NCBI RefSeq assembly: GCF_014170305.1
Contig: NZ_LZZT01000053.1
Span: 19,056 to 83,055, forward strand
From: Achromobacter sp. UMC71
GTDB taxonomy: Bacteria > Pseudomonadota > Gammaproteobacteria > Burkholderiales > Burkholderiaceae_B
Reading direction: 5' to 3'
DNA: 64,000 nucleotides
This document shows positions 39,247 through 47,589 of the stretch, one piece after another; positions within the stretch are counted from its first letter, which is position 1, and each line of letters opens with the position of its first letter. The notes under the pieces are model-generated. The model did not search any database and was not told where the DNA came from. It worked only from the letters and a program-made list of their open reading frames with translations. The position numbers and the translations under genes were made by a program.

Positions 39247-40182
39247 ATGCGTCTACCCGAGAGCCTGCGCGCCCTGCGTCCGTCCGAGATCGGCGGGCTG
39301 CTGATGGATTCCGCCAACCAGTGGTCCACCCACCGCGCGTCCAGCAAGGGCGCGGCACTGGCCCTGTACATGGTGTTTTCCCTGGCGCCCATGCTGATCC
39401 TGGTGATCGCCGTGGCGGGGGCCTTTTTCGGCGAAGACGCGGTGCGGTCCGAATTGTTCTCGTCGCTGCGCGACCTGACGGGCGAACGCGGCGCCGAAGT
39501 GATCCAGACGGTGCTGGCCAGCGCGCATGAATCGGGCGGCGGCTGGATCGCAGCACTGATCTCGATCTTCGTGCTGATTTTCAGCGCCACCACGGCATTT
39601 GCCGAGCTCAAGGCCAGCCTGGACGATCTGTGGGAGGTATCCGCCAACCAGAAGGGCGGGCTGCAAGGCATGGTGCGCAGCCGGATGCTGTCGTTCGGCT
39701 TGGTGCTGGTGCTGGCGTTGTTCCTGCTGATTTCCCTGACCGTGAACGCGGCGCTGGGCGCGGCGCGCAAATACTACGGCGACCTGTGGGCCGCGTCGGC
39801 GTTCGCAACCGTGGCCGACTGGCTATCCACCGCCTTTTCGTTTTCGGTGGTGGTGGCGTTGTTCGCGGTGATCTTCAAGCTCTTGCCCAGCGCCAGGATT
39901 TCCTGGCGCGACGTCATTCCGGGCGCCATCGTGACGGCGGCGCTGTTCCTGGTGGGCAAATGGGGCATCGGCGTGTATCTCAGCCGAGGTGCGGCGGTGT
40001 CGGCCTATGGCGCGGCGGGGTCGTTGATCGCGTTGCTGCTGTGGATCTATTACTCGGCGCAGATCTTTTTCTTCGGCGCGGTGTTCACGCGCCAGTTCGC
40101 GCTGCGCTTCGGGCGTGCTGCGAAGACGCCATCCACGCCCGCGCCCCCTCAGCCCTCCCCATCCGGGCCGCCCGCGTCTTGA
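39247..40182 (+). CDS. YihY/BrkB family membrane protein
   Basis: 311 residues. Six hydrophobic segments and the family motifs SSKGAALALYMVFSLAPMLI, VIQTVLASAHESGGG, FAELKASLDDLWEV, FKLLPSARISWRDVIPGAI and GSLIALLLWIYYSAQIFFFGA. Named for BrkB of Bordetella pertussis, which was first linked to serum resistance; the true transport function of the family is unknown. It has a Pro-rich tail. No partner gene lies beside it; MarR is convergent. Confidence 0.93.
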   Translation: MRLPESLRALRPSEIGGLLMDSANQWSTHRASSKGAALALYMVFSLAPMLILVIAVAGAFFGEDAVRSELFSSLRDLTGERGAEVIQTVLASAHESGGGWIAALISIFVLIFSATTAFAELKASLDDLWEVSANQKGGLQGMVRSRMLSFGLVLVLALFLLISLTVNAALGAARKYYGDLWAASAFATVADWLSTAFSFSVVVALFAVIFKLLPSARISWRDVIPGAIVTAALFLVGKWGIGVYLSRGAAVSAYGAAGSLIALLLWIYYSAQIFFFGAVFTRQFALRFGRAAKTPSTPAPPQPSPSGPPAS

Positions 40183-40198
40183 CGCGGCGCGCCGCCCA

Positions 40199-40684
40199 TC
40201 AAGGTGCGTCCGGGGGCTCCAGCCCCGCCATCAGGCGCAGGCACTTCAGAAACACCGGCTGCAATTCGGGCGGAATCGGCGCCAGCACCTGCGCCTCGAC
40301 TTGCGCATCCTGCGGCAGGATGCGCGCCAAGAGCGCCATGCCCTCGTCCGTGATCTCCAGTGCATAGGCGCGGGCGTCCTGCGCCGAGCGCGTGCGGCGC
40401 ACGTAGCCCTTGGTGGTCATGCGCGCGATCATTTCAGCGAAGGAATTGCGGTCCAGCGCGATCAGCTCGGCGATGCGGTTCTGGGTGGCGCCCGGGTTCT
40501 GATAGACCGTGATCAAGAGCGCCTTCTGGCGCGGGGTCAGGTCTTCGTCCGGGAAGGCCTGCGCGAACAACCCCTCGGCCCGGAAATGCGCGCGCCGCAG
40601 CAAATGGGACGCCACCTGGGTCAGGTCGAAATCCTGCAATGCTTGCGGCGGGGCCGGACGGGCGGCGGAACGGGAGGCGGTCAT
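40199..40684 (-). CDS. MarR-family transcriptional regulator
   Basis: 161 residues from the ATG at 40684, preferred because GGAAAG precedes it; an ATG at 40696 adds four residues. The winged helix is LTPRQKALLITVYQNPGATQNRIAELIALDRNSFAEMIARMTTKGYVRRTRS. MarR proteins repress divergent genes and release on binding a phenolic or CoA ligand. The divergent gene is the aldehyde dehydrogenase at 40917, and a perfect palindrome lies between, so repression of the dehydrogenase/deaminase pair is the simplest reading. Confidence 0.92.
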   Translation of the reverse strand: MTASRSAARPAPPQALQDFDLTQVASHLLRRAHFRAEGLFAQAFPDEDLTPRQKALLITVYQNPGATQNRIAELIALDRNSFAEMIARMTTKGYVRRTRSAQDARAYALEITDEGMALLARILPQDAQVEAQVLAPIPPELQPVFLKCLRLMAGLEPPDAP

Positions 40685-40848
40685 CGGGCTTTCCATGGAA
40701 TACGCGAGGCGATTGTAGGCGCTGGCGGCGCGCCGCTACCCCGGGCCAGGGCCAGGCTGACCTGCTGGCGCGACGCGCACATCGCGCCGCCCTCGGCAAA
40801 ACCCTGCATTGACTTCGTCTGAACAGCTGCCTAATATCGCCATAATAG

Positions 40849-40860
40849 TACGTATACGTA
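40849..40860. promoter_or_regulatory. Palindromic operator candidate for MarR
   Basis: TACGTATACGTA is a perfect 12-base palindrome in the divergent gap between the MarR gene and the dehydrogenase, with AATAG and CATTATT on its two sides extending the symmetry. It sits 57 bases upstream of the dehydrogenase start. Confidence 0.6.
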
Positions 40861-40916
40861 CATTATTGCCACGGCTAGCGAATCCGCGCGCCGTGGCCCC
40901 TTCGGAAATCTCGATC

Positions 40917-42374
40917 ATGACGATCCGCCAACTGCGCAACTACATCGACGGCCGTTTCGAAGACGGCGCATCCACCTTCGACAAGCACAGCCCGGTGGAC
41001 GGCGCGCTGATCGCCCAGGCGCACGAAGCCAGCCGCGAGCAGGTCGACCGGGCCGTGTCCGCCGCGCACCGCGCGCTGCCGGCGTGGGCGGCCTTGTCCG
41101 TCGCCGCCCGCACCGACCATCTGCTGGCCCTGGCCGACGGCATCAACCGCCGCTTCGACGACTTCCTGCAGGCCGAGATCGGCGATACCGGCAAGCCGGT
41201 ATCGTGGGCCAGCCAGATCGACATCCCGCGCGGCGCCGCCAATTTCCGTGCATTCGCCGAACTGGCGCGCACGCTGGACATGGAAAGCTACATGACCGAC
41301 ACGCCCGACGGCCGCCAGGCGCTGAACTACGCCTATCGCAAGCCGCTGGGCGTGGTCGGCGTGATCTCGCCGTGGAACCTGCCGCTGTTGCTGCTGACCT
41401 GGAAAGTGGCGCCGGCGCTGGCCTTTGGCAATACCGTCATCATGAAGCCGTCGGAAGTCACGCCATCCACCGCCACCTTACTGGCGGAAGTGGCGCGCGA
41501 CACGGGGTTGCCGGGGGGCGTGCTGAACCTGGTGCATGGCTTTGGACCGGGATCGGCAGGCGAATTCATGACCACGCATCCGGACATCGATGGCATCACC
41601 TTCACCGGTGAATCCGCCACGGGCGCGGCGATCATGCGCGCCGTGGCGCCGGGCGTGAAGCCGGTGTCGTTCGAGCTCGGCGGCAAGAACGCGGCGCTGG
41701 TATTCGCCGACGCCGATTTCGACGCGGCGGTCGAGGGCACCGCGCGTTCGGTCTTCGCCAATTGCGGCCAGGTCTGCCTGTGCACGGAGCGTGTCTACGT
41801 CGAACGCCCGATCTACGAACGCTTCGTCGCCGCGCTGGCCGAGCGCGCGCAGGCATTGCGCATCGGCTGGCCCGACGATCCCGCCACAGGCATGGGTCCG
41901 CTGGTATCGCGCGAGCATCGCGAGAAAGTGCTGTCGTACTTCGCCCTGGCGCGCGAGGAAGGCGCCACGGTCATCACCGGCGGCGGCGTGCCCGAGTTCG
42001 GCGATGCCCGCGACGCCGGCGCCTACGTGCAGCCGACCATCTGGACCGGCCTGCCCGAGACCGCCCGCTGCATCAAGGAAGAAGTGTTCGGCCCCGTCTG
42101 CCACGTGGCGCCGTTCGACACCGAGGAAGAGGCCATCCGGCTGGCCAATGACACCCGCTACGGCCTGGCCGCCGCCGTCTGGACCCAGAATCTGACCCGC
42201 GGCCACCGCGTGGCCCAGGCGATGAAGGTCGGCCTGGCCTGGGTCAATTGCTGGTTCCTGCGCGACCTGCGCACGCCCTTCGGCGGCAGCGGCCTGTCCG
42301 GCATCGGCCGCGAGGGCGGCCGCCATTCGCTGCATTTCTATACCGAACCCACCAACGTCTGCATCAAGCTCTGA
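40917..42374 (+). CDS. Aldehyde dehydrogenase, 2-hydroxymuconate/2-aminomuconate semialdehyde type
   Basis: 485 residues from the ATG at 40917. NAD-binding and active-site features are intact: ISPWNLPLLLLTWKVAPALA, FTGESATGAAI, FELGGKN with the general-base Glu and FANCGQVCLCTERVYVE with the catalytic Cys. The overall sequence fits the hydroxymuconic or aminomuconic semialdehyde branch. The next gene is a 2-aminomuconate deaminase-like RidA protein, which supports a role in a meta-cleavage route of an aminophenol-type compound. Divergent MarR is the likely repressor. Confidence 0.88.
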   Translation: MTIRQLRNYIDGRFEDGASTFDKHSPVDGALIAQAHEASREQVDRAVSAAHRALPAWAALSVAARTDHLLALADGINRRFDDFLQAEIGDTGKPVSWASQIDIPRGAANFRAFAELARTLDMESYMTDTPDGRQALNYAYRKPLGVVGVISPWNLPLLLLTWKVAPALAFGNTVIMKPSEVTPSTATLLAEVARDTGLPGGVLNLVHGFGPGSAGEFMTTHPDIDGITFTGESATGAAIMRAVAPGVKPVSFELGGKNAALVFADADFDAAVEGTARSVFANCGQVCLCTERVYVERPIYERFVAALAERAQALRIGWPDDPATGMGPLVSREHREKVLSYFALAREEGATVITGGGVPEFGDARDAGAYVQPTIWTGLPETARCIKEEVFGPVCHVAPFDTEEEAIRLANDTRYGLAAAVWTQNLTRGHRVAQAMKVGLAWVNCWFLRDLRTPFGGSGLSGIGREGGRHSLHFYTEPTNVCIKL

Positions 42375-42400
42375 TCCCCACACATCCAAGGAAGACACCC

Positions 42401-42838
42401 ATGACCACTGCCCCCGTCAGCGCCACCGTCGTCGCCGGCAAAGCCACGCCCCGCGGCAAGTACCCCCACATCAAGCGGGCAGGCGACTTCCTGTTCGTCT
42501 CCGGCACCAGCTCGCGCCTGCCCGACAACCGCATCGCCGGCGCCGAGGTCGACGCCATGGGCACCGCCACGCTGGACATCCGCGTGCAGACGCGCGCCGT
42601 CATCGAGAACATCCGCGACATCCTCGCCACCGCTGGCGCGACGCTGGCCGACGTGGCCGAGATCAGTACTTTCCTGGTCAACATGAACGACTTCGGTGGC
42701 TACAATCAAGTCTACGGCGAGTTCTTCGACGCCGATGGGCCGGCACGCACCACCGTGGCGGTGCATCAGTTGCCGCACCCGCAATTGCTGATTGAAATCA
42801 AGGCGGTCGCCTACAAGCCGCTCGCGCGCCAGCCCTGA
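42401..42838 (+). CDS. amnD: RidA-family 2-aminomuconate deaminase-like protein
   Basis: 145 residues with AAGGAAG upstream. VAGKATPRGKYPHIKRAGDF, FVSGTSSRLPDN and the tail TTVAVHQLPHPQLLIEIKAVA match the AmnD branch of the RidA family, which hydrolyses 2-aminomuconate to 4-oxalocrotonate and ammonia. It follows the semialdehyde dehydrogenase by 26 bases and is therefore the expected next step of that route. Other enzymes of the route are not in this window. Confidence 0.8.
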   Translation: MTTAPVSATVVAGKATPRGKYPHIKRAGDFLFVSGTSSRLPDNRIAGAEVDAMGTATLDIRVQTRAVIENIRDILATAGATLADVAEISTFLVNMNDFGGYNQVYGEFFDADGPARTTVAVHQLPHPQLLIEIKAVAYKPLARQP

Positions 42839-42928
42839 CGGCGCGCGGTCATGGCGCACGGCCGTCTTCCGGTTTTTCCTTCGGAACAGGATCCCCGCCC
42901 CCGGCGTCCAACCGGGACGGCCGCGCGC

Positions 42929-43903
42929 ATGTCGAACTTCCGCATCACGCCCAACGCGCTCAGCCACAAGCTGAAACTGCACCAGCTGCAGATCTTCGAA
43001 CGCGTGCTGGCACGCCGCTCGCTGTCGCGCGCCGCGAGTGAATTGCATCTGACCCAGCCCACCGTCACCAAGGCCATCCACGACCTGGAGGCCTTCTTCG
43101 GCGCGACGCTGTTCGAACGCTCCAACCGCGGCGTCACGCCAACCGAGCTGGCCCTGGTGCTCGGCCGCCGCGTCCACGCGATGATGGCCGAGATCCGCTA
43201 CATGGCCGACGACATCGACGCCGTGCTGGGCGGCGCCAGCGGCCACGTGGTCGTCGGCACCTTGATCGCCGCGTCCGCCAAGCTGCTGCCCGAAGCCATC
43301 GCCCGCCTCATGACCGAACATCCCGGCATCCAGGTCACCGTGCGCGAGGGTCCCTCGGCCCAGTTGCTGCCCGCCCTGGCCACCGGCGACGTCGACATCG
43401 TCGTTGGCCGCCTGCCCGGCTCCGACATGGCGTCCATTTCCGGCGTGGCTGTCGACCACCACAAGCTATATCGCGAAGACCTATGCCTGGTCGTCGGCGC
43501 TCAGCATCCGCTGGCCCGCGCCACGCAGGTTGCCCTGGCCGACCTCATCGACTACATCTGGATCCTGCCCGCTCCGACGTCTCCCCTGCGCGCCTCGGTC
43601 GAACGCAGCTTCTTCGATGCCGGCCTGCGCCTGCCCGCGCGCCATGTCGAGTCGCTATCGCTGTTGACCAACATCGGCATCTTGATGCACAGCGATGCCC
43701 TGGCCCTGATCCCCTACGACGCCGCCGCCCAATTCCTCTCCATGGGCCTGCTCGCCCGCCTGCCCACCACCGTCTTCGGCGCCTTCGGCGACGTGGGCTA
43801 CTCCATTCGCGCGGACCGTCCCCTGACGCCCGCCTGTCAACGCCTGGTCGACTACCTGAAGCAGATCACGGCGCAACGCCCCCCCGCCGCCGCCGGCGAC
43901 TGA
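42929..43903 (+). CDS. LysR-family regulator (GbpR-like)
   Basis: 324 residues from the ATG at 42929; the in-frame start at 42851 gives a leader without homology. The helix-turn-helix is RRSLSRAASELHLTQPTVTKAIHDLEAFFGATLFERSNRG. The ligand part (GHVVVGTLIAASAKLLPEAI, GPSAQLLPALATGDVDIVVG) resembles the galactose-binding-protein regulator branch. It is co-directional with the dehydrogenase and deaminase genes. Its target is not certain: it could be those genes or the cluster that begins at 44256. Confidence 0.9.
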   Translation: MSNFRITPNALSHKLKLHQLQIFERVLARRSLSRAASELHLTQPTVTKAIHDLEAFFGATLFERSNRGVTPTELALVLGRRVHAMMAEIRYMADDIDAVLGGASGHVVVGTLIAASAKLLPEAIARLMTEHPGIQVTVREGPSAQLLPALATGDVDIVVGRLPGSDMASISGVAVDHHKLYREDLCLVVGAQHPLARATQVALADLIDYIWILPAPTSPLRASVERSFFDAGLRLPARHVESLSLLTNIGILMHSDALALIPYDAAAQFLSMGLLARLPTTVFGAFGDVGYSIRADRPLTPACQRLVDYLKQITAQRPPAAAGD

Positions 43904-44050
43904 ACCTGCCGGGTTTGTGCACCCGGTTTCAGGCGGGCGTTGCGCCCACCTCGCGCTGCGCGAACGGCCCGTTATCCGCGTGATTTCGCACTCGCGGAAA
44001 ACAGCATTTTTTCGTCTCAAAGATCAGAATAATATTATTAGGTCTATATC

Positions 44051-44061
44051 ATGGACCATTA
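44051..44061 (+). repeat. ATGGACCATTA repeat, copy 1
   Basis: ATGGACCATTA recurs exactly at 44129-44139, 78 bases downstream. The two copies bracket the promoter-like pair 44073-44102, a layout typical of repressor sites. Confidence 0.6.
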
Positions 44062-44072
44062 ATAAAAAAATA

Positions 44073-44102
44073 TTGACAGTATTTATCCTGCGCACAGATA
44101 CT
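44073..44102 (+). promoter_or_regulatory. Candidate promoter of the biosynthetic cluster
   Basis: TTGACA (44073-44078) is a consensus -35; GATACT (44097-44102) fits -10 with an 18-base spacer. ACAGTAT and ATACTGT within it form inverted arms. Start codon of the first gene is 154 bases downstream. Confidence 0.6.
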
Positions 44103-44119
44103 GTATTAACAAAACAGCA

Positions 44120-44134
44120 GTCCATAATATGGAC
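44120..44134. promoter_or_regulatory. Palindromic operator candidate, IclR-like
   Basis: GTCCATA-A-TATGGAC is a perfect palindrome around one base, placed just after the promoter. A related sequence (GGTTCAT...GTGGACC) lies at 60632-60648 between the IclR gene and the TRAP genes. Confidence 0.55.
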
Positions 44135-44255
44135 CATTATCGAAGTCCGGCAACTTTCGATAAAGCCGACGCAGTCTGCCCGTCGCAGGGCAGATCCGGA
44201 AAACAGCGTACGGGGTCCGCAGCCAGTTGCTTCACAGTGTGGAGGTAGCAGAAAA

Positions 44256-45221
44256 ATGGATAAAACCAGCTGCAACGGCTATCCCGTTGACCTGGACGCG
44301 GCCTATTTCGGCGAACTCAAGGCGTCAAACGATATTCTCGAAGACGGCAAGGCGCTCCAACAAAGAGCCGAGGACGACGGCTATATATTCGTCCGGGGTC
44401 TGATCGACCCGGATACGGTGCTGAAGGCCCGCCGCGAAATATTATTGAAGTACGCGACGGTCGGTGAAATAGACAATATCCACAACGATCCGATGGATGG
44501 CGTCCTGCGCGATTCCAGCTATATCACGCAGATCAATCTGGACGCCTTCGTCACCTCTTTGCGCACCGGCGCCCATTACGAAAGCGTGGTGCTGCACCCG
44601 GAGCTTCTGGGCCTGTTCAAGCGCATTCTGGGCGGCGCGGTCCAGCCGTTTGATTTCCGCTGGCCGCGGATGATGCGCGTCGGCGAAGGCTGCGGCATCC
44701 ACGCCGATATTCCCTATATCGGCCGGGGCACCCGCAAAGTCTGGACCTCGTGGATTCCCCTTGGCGACATTCCCCTGCACAACGGCCCGCTGATCATCCT
44801 GGAAGGCAGCCACAAGAATCCTCTGCTCGATGGCTACTTCAGCAAGGATGCCGCCAAGGAAAAACTGGGCTGGCTCGAACGCGATCCCGTGGCCCTGCAG
44901 CAGAAGCTAGGCGGCCGCTGGCTGTCGACGCATTTTCGGCCTGGGGACGTCCTGTGCTTCAGCGGCCACGTCGTCCACGGCGCTCTGGACAACAACAGCT
45001 CGCAGAAGCGATGCCGTCTCAGCTCCGATACCCGGTATCAGCTGAAGGACGACGTCAAGGACTCGCGCTGGTTCGGCAACGTCGCCAATCCCTACGGCGG
45101 CGATTACGAGAACGGCAGGCGCGTGTTCTACCCCGGGCTGATCGCCAGCCCGAATGGCAATGCCGATCTCAAAGAGGAATGGAAACCCGTCGATGAAGAC
45201 GGGCGACTGGTCCTGAACTGA
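44256..45221 (+). CDS. PhyH-family Fe(II)/2-oxoglutarate dioxygenase
   Basis: 321 residues from the ATG at 44256, with GGAGGT upstream. Iron ligands are His149 and Asp151 in CGIHADIPY and His241 in GHVVHGALDN; the 2-oxoglutarate Arg is in CRLSSDTRYQ. The family hydroxylates alkyl side chains of amino acids or acyl-CoA esters (for example leucine, proline and ectoine hydroxylases). As first gene of a cluster dedicated to arginine-derived chemistry it probably hydroxylates a methylated arginine, ornithine or proline intermediate. The substrate is an inference. A 182-base gap follows before the next gene, without any recognisable feature. Confidence 0.9.
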   Translation: MDKTSCNGYPVDLDAAYFGELKASNDILEDGKALQQRAEDDGYIFVRGLIDPDTVLKARREILLKYATVGEIDNIHNDPMDGVLRDSSYITQINLDAFVTSLRTGAHYESVVLHPELLGLFKRILGGAVQPFDFRWPRMMRVGEGCGIHADIPYIGRGTRKVWTSWIPLGDIPLHNGPLIILEGSHKNPLLDGYFSKDAAKEKLGWLERDPVALQQKLGGRWLSTHFRPGDVLCFSGHVVHGALDNNSSQKRCRLSSDTRYQLKDDVKDSRWFGNVANPYGGDYENGRRVFYPGLIASPNGNADLKEEWKPVDEDGRLVLN

Positions 45222-45403
45222 GCCTGGCGCGCACCGGGCGCCTGCACCCAGAACAGCCCGGGCACAAACGCCGGCCCTCGTCCGCCACGCTCCCAGGCGT
45301 GCGGCGCACAAGCGCGTAGACATCTTTGCGACGTCCTGTCCGCAAGGCCGGGTATTGCCGGCCGACATAGCGGCCCTTATCAGTCCAACTCGAAAGGAAC
45401 CCC

Positions 45404-46429
45404 ATGTTGAAGAACATCGAGCAAGATCTCATCACCGCCCTGCAACCCATCCGCCAGATGACGCTGGCGATCTGCGTCAATCATTTCTTCGAAACCGGCA
45501 TCTACCGCAAGCTGGAAAAAGAGGCCACGGATGCGGCCAGCATGGCCAAGAGCCTGAACCTGGAACAGAACCGCCTGGTCGGCTTCCTGAACTATCTGCA
45601 GAACGAAAACCTGGTGGCCAAGGACGGCGATCTGTATTCGGTCACGGCACAGGCGCAGCAGCTGGCTACCTACTCGGCCTGGTACACGATGCTGGTCGGC
45701 GGCTATACCCAGACCTTCGTGCAGATCGGCGACTGTCTGAAGGGCGAAGGCAAGTGGGCCACCCGCGACGTCGGCAAGGTCGGCATCGGCAGCTGCGGTA
45801 TCAGCCACTACGACGCGATTCCGCTGACCAAGCGCCTGATGGGCCACATGGACGCGCCGCCAAAGAATCTGCTGGACCTGGGCTGCGGCAACGCGATGTA
45901 CCTGGTGGAGTTCTGCAAAACCATGCCTGGCCTGACGGCCTACGGCGTCGAGCCCAGCAAGGACGCCTGCGTCTCGGCGGAAAAGATCATCGACCAGGAA
46001 GGCTTGTCCAACCGCGTCAAGGTCATCAACAAGAACGTGCGCGATTTCATCAACAGCGACCACCGCTGGGAACCGGACGTCATGGTCCTGGGGTTCATCC
46101 TGCATGAAATCCTGGGCCAGGAAGACGAGGCAGGCCTGATCGATTTCCTGAAGACGGTGACGAACCGCTATCCCAAGATGAATCTCATCGTGATCGAGGT
46201 CGACAACCAGATCAACAACCCGACCATCATGGAACACGGGCTGTCCAAGGCCTACTACAACCCCTACTACCTGATCCACGAGTTCACCGAACAGCAGTTG
46301 ACCACCGACCAGTGGTGGCGCGAATTATTCGCCAAATGCGAGCTGGACATCGTGCACCAGGACTACCCGGACAACGAGGTCGATTCGACCCGCCTGGAAA
46401 TCGGCTACCTGCTGAAAAGGAGGGCCTGA
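45404..46429 (+). CDS. SAM methyltransferase resembling 2-ketoarginine methyltransferase (MrsA type)
   Basis: 341 residues, AAGGAA ribosome site. An N-terminal winged-helix/dimer domain (ITALQPIRQMTLAICVNHFF, LNLEQNRLVGFLNYLQNENL) precedes the SAM fold, whose glycine motif is LLDLGCGNAMYLVEF. The block VGIGSCGISHYDAIPLTKRL is like what I recall from the MrsA enzyme for 3-methylarginine in Pseudomonas syringae, which methylates carbon 3 of 2-ketoarginine. Arginase and ornithine aminotransferase genes follow, which supports an arginine-derived substrate. Assignment is by motif memory, not search; another keto-acid or small-molecule C-methyltransferase is possible. Confidence 0.7.
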   Translation: MLKNIEQDLITALQPIRQMTLAICVNHFFETGIYRKLEKEATDAASMAKSLNLEQNRLVGFLNYLQNENLVAKDGDLYSVTAQAQQLATYSAWYTMLVGGYTQTFVQIGDCLKGEGKWATRDVGKVGIGSCGISHYDAIPLTKRLMGHMDAPPKNLLDLGCGNAMYLVEFCKTMPGLTAYGVEPSKDACVSAEKIIDQEGLSNRVKVINKNVRDFINSDHRWEPDVMVLGFILHEILGQEDEAGLIDFLKTVTNRYPKMNLIVIEVDNQINNPTIMEHGLSKAYYNPYYLIHEFTEQQLTTDQWWRELFAKCELDIVHQDYPDNEVDSTRLEIGYLLKRRA

Positions 46430-46430
46430 G

Positions 46431-47588
46431 ATGCGCATCACCAGCGATAACTCCCCCCTGTCGTACCTGTCGCAGCGGCTCGGCTACGCCAGCCGCCACA
46501 AGATCGACGCCATCAACCTGGTCGAGAACGTGCCGGTCTGGCCCAAGCGCTTCCGGCCGCGCTCGGCCGCCAGCAGCGAGATCTTCCATTACGCTCCGGC
46601 CGAAGGCAACGACGCGTTGCTGCATCTGCTGGTGGACCGCGAGAACAGCCGCGCGGCGCGGCCAGGCGGCGATACGTCCGCCTCGCTGACGACGCAGAAT
46701 CTCCTGGTCACCAACGGCGCAACGCAGGGCCTGTCGCTGATACTGGGCGCGATGCCCCGCCATCGCAAGACCATCCTGTGCCAGGCGCCCACCTTTGTCG
46801 GCATCACCGCCTTGATGACCGCGCATGGCTTTGACGTGGTCCACCCGCCCGAAGACGCGGACATGGTTGGCTGGATGTGCGAAACGCTGTCGGATGAGGT
46901 GGCGGCCATCTACGTGAACACGCCGCACAATCCTACCGGGCTGGTGCTGCCCGAAGACGTGCTGCGCCAGCTGATTGCGCGCGCCGAAACGGTGGGCGCC
47001 AAGGTGATCATCGACGCGGTCTACGAAGACTTCGTGTTCGACAACCAGCCCTCGCATCTGCCGCGCATGCCCGACAGCGACCAGGTCGTGCTCATCAACT
47101 CGCTCAGCAAGAACTTCGGCGTGCCCGGCCTGCGCATCGGCTGGGTGGTCGGGTCGGGCAACACCATTGCAACCCTGACGGGCAATCTGGAACGGGAATG
47201 CGTGGCGGTTTGCGGCGAGGCCCAGGCCCAGGCGGCCGGCATCATCGCGCAGACCAATACGCCGCTGGTGTCGCACGTCGACCAGTCGCGGCCGGTCATC
47301 TTCGACATGCTGAACGCCATTCCCGGGCTGGTGTTCGAAACCTGCTCCGCGGGCACCCAGGTCATGGTCCAGAGCGAAGTGCCCAACGTCGAGGCGTTCG
47401 CCGACTACGCGCTGGTGCGCCACGGGCTGATCCTGGCGACGTCCAAGAACTATTCGGGCATGCGGTCGGAATCCATCCGGATTCCGCTGGGCGCGGACAG
47501 CGACAAGATATCCCGCGGGCTGGACATCCTGGACGCCTGCATCCGGTCCTATGCCAGGACGGCAGGCGCGCGCAGCCGGAGCCATTGA
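46431..47588 (+). CDS. Class I/II PLP aminotransferase
   Basis: 385 residues, one base after the methyltransferase stop. PLP Lys227 is in INSLSKNFGVPGLRIGW; other fold-type I marks are NLLVTNGATQGLSLIL, VNTPHNPTGLVLPEDVL and DAVYEDFVFD. It would interconvert arginine and 2-ketoarginine, and likewise 3-methyl-2-ketoarginine and 3-methylarginine. The immediate adjacency to the ketoarginine-type methyltransferase mirrors the methyltransferase/aminotransferase pair of 3-methylarginine biosynthesis. Specificity is inferred. Confidence 0.88.
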   Translation: MRITSDNSPLSYLSQRLGYASRHKIDAINLVENVPVWPKRFRPRSAASSEIFHYAPAEGNDALLHLLVDRENSRAARPGGDTSASLTTQNLLVTNGATQGLSLILGAMPRHRKTILCQAPTFVGITALMTAHGFDVVHPPEDADMVGWMCETLSDEVAAIYVNTPHNPTGLVLPEDVLRQLIARAETVGAKVIIDAVYEDFVFDNQPSHLPRMPDSDQVVLINSLSKNFGVPGLRIGWVVGSGNTIATLTGNLERECVAVCGEAQAQAAGIIAQTNTPLVSHVDQSRPVIFDMLNAIPGLVFETCSAGTQVMVQSEVPNVEAFADYALVRHGLILATSKNYSGMRSESIRIPLGADSDKISRGLDILDACIRSYARTAGARSRSH

Positions 47589-47589
47589 C

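Larger units (their letters stand above)
43904..44255. other. AT-rich regulatory region before the biosynthetic cluster
   Basis: About 350 bases, distinctly AT-rich between 43995 and 44160 against the GC-rich flanks. It contains a promoter-like pair, a direct repeat and a palindrome (listed separately). An open frame runs through it in register with the next gene but looks non-coding. Confidence 0.7.

Noticed and set aside
43917..44255. Upstream in-frame extension of the PhyH dioxygenase
   Set aside because: The stretch is AT-rich, contains the promoter and operator signals, and a strong GGAGGT site marks the ATG at 44256.
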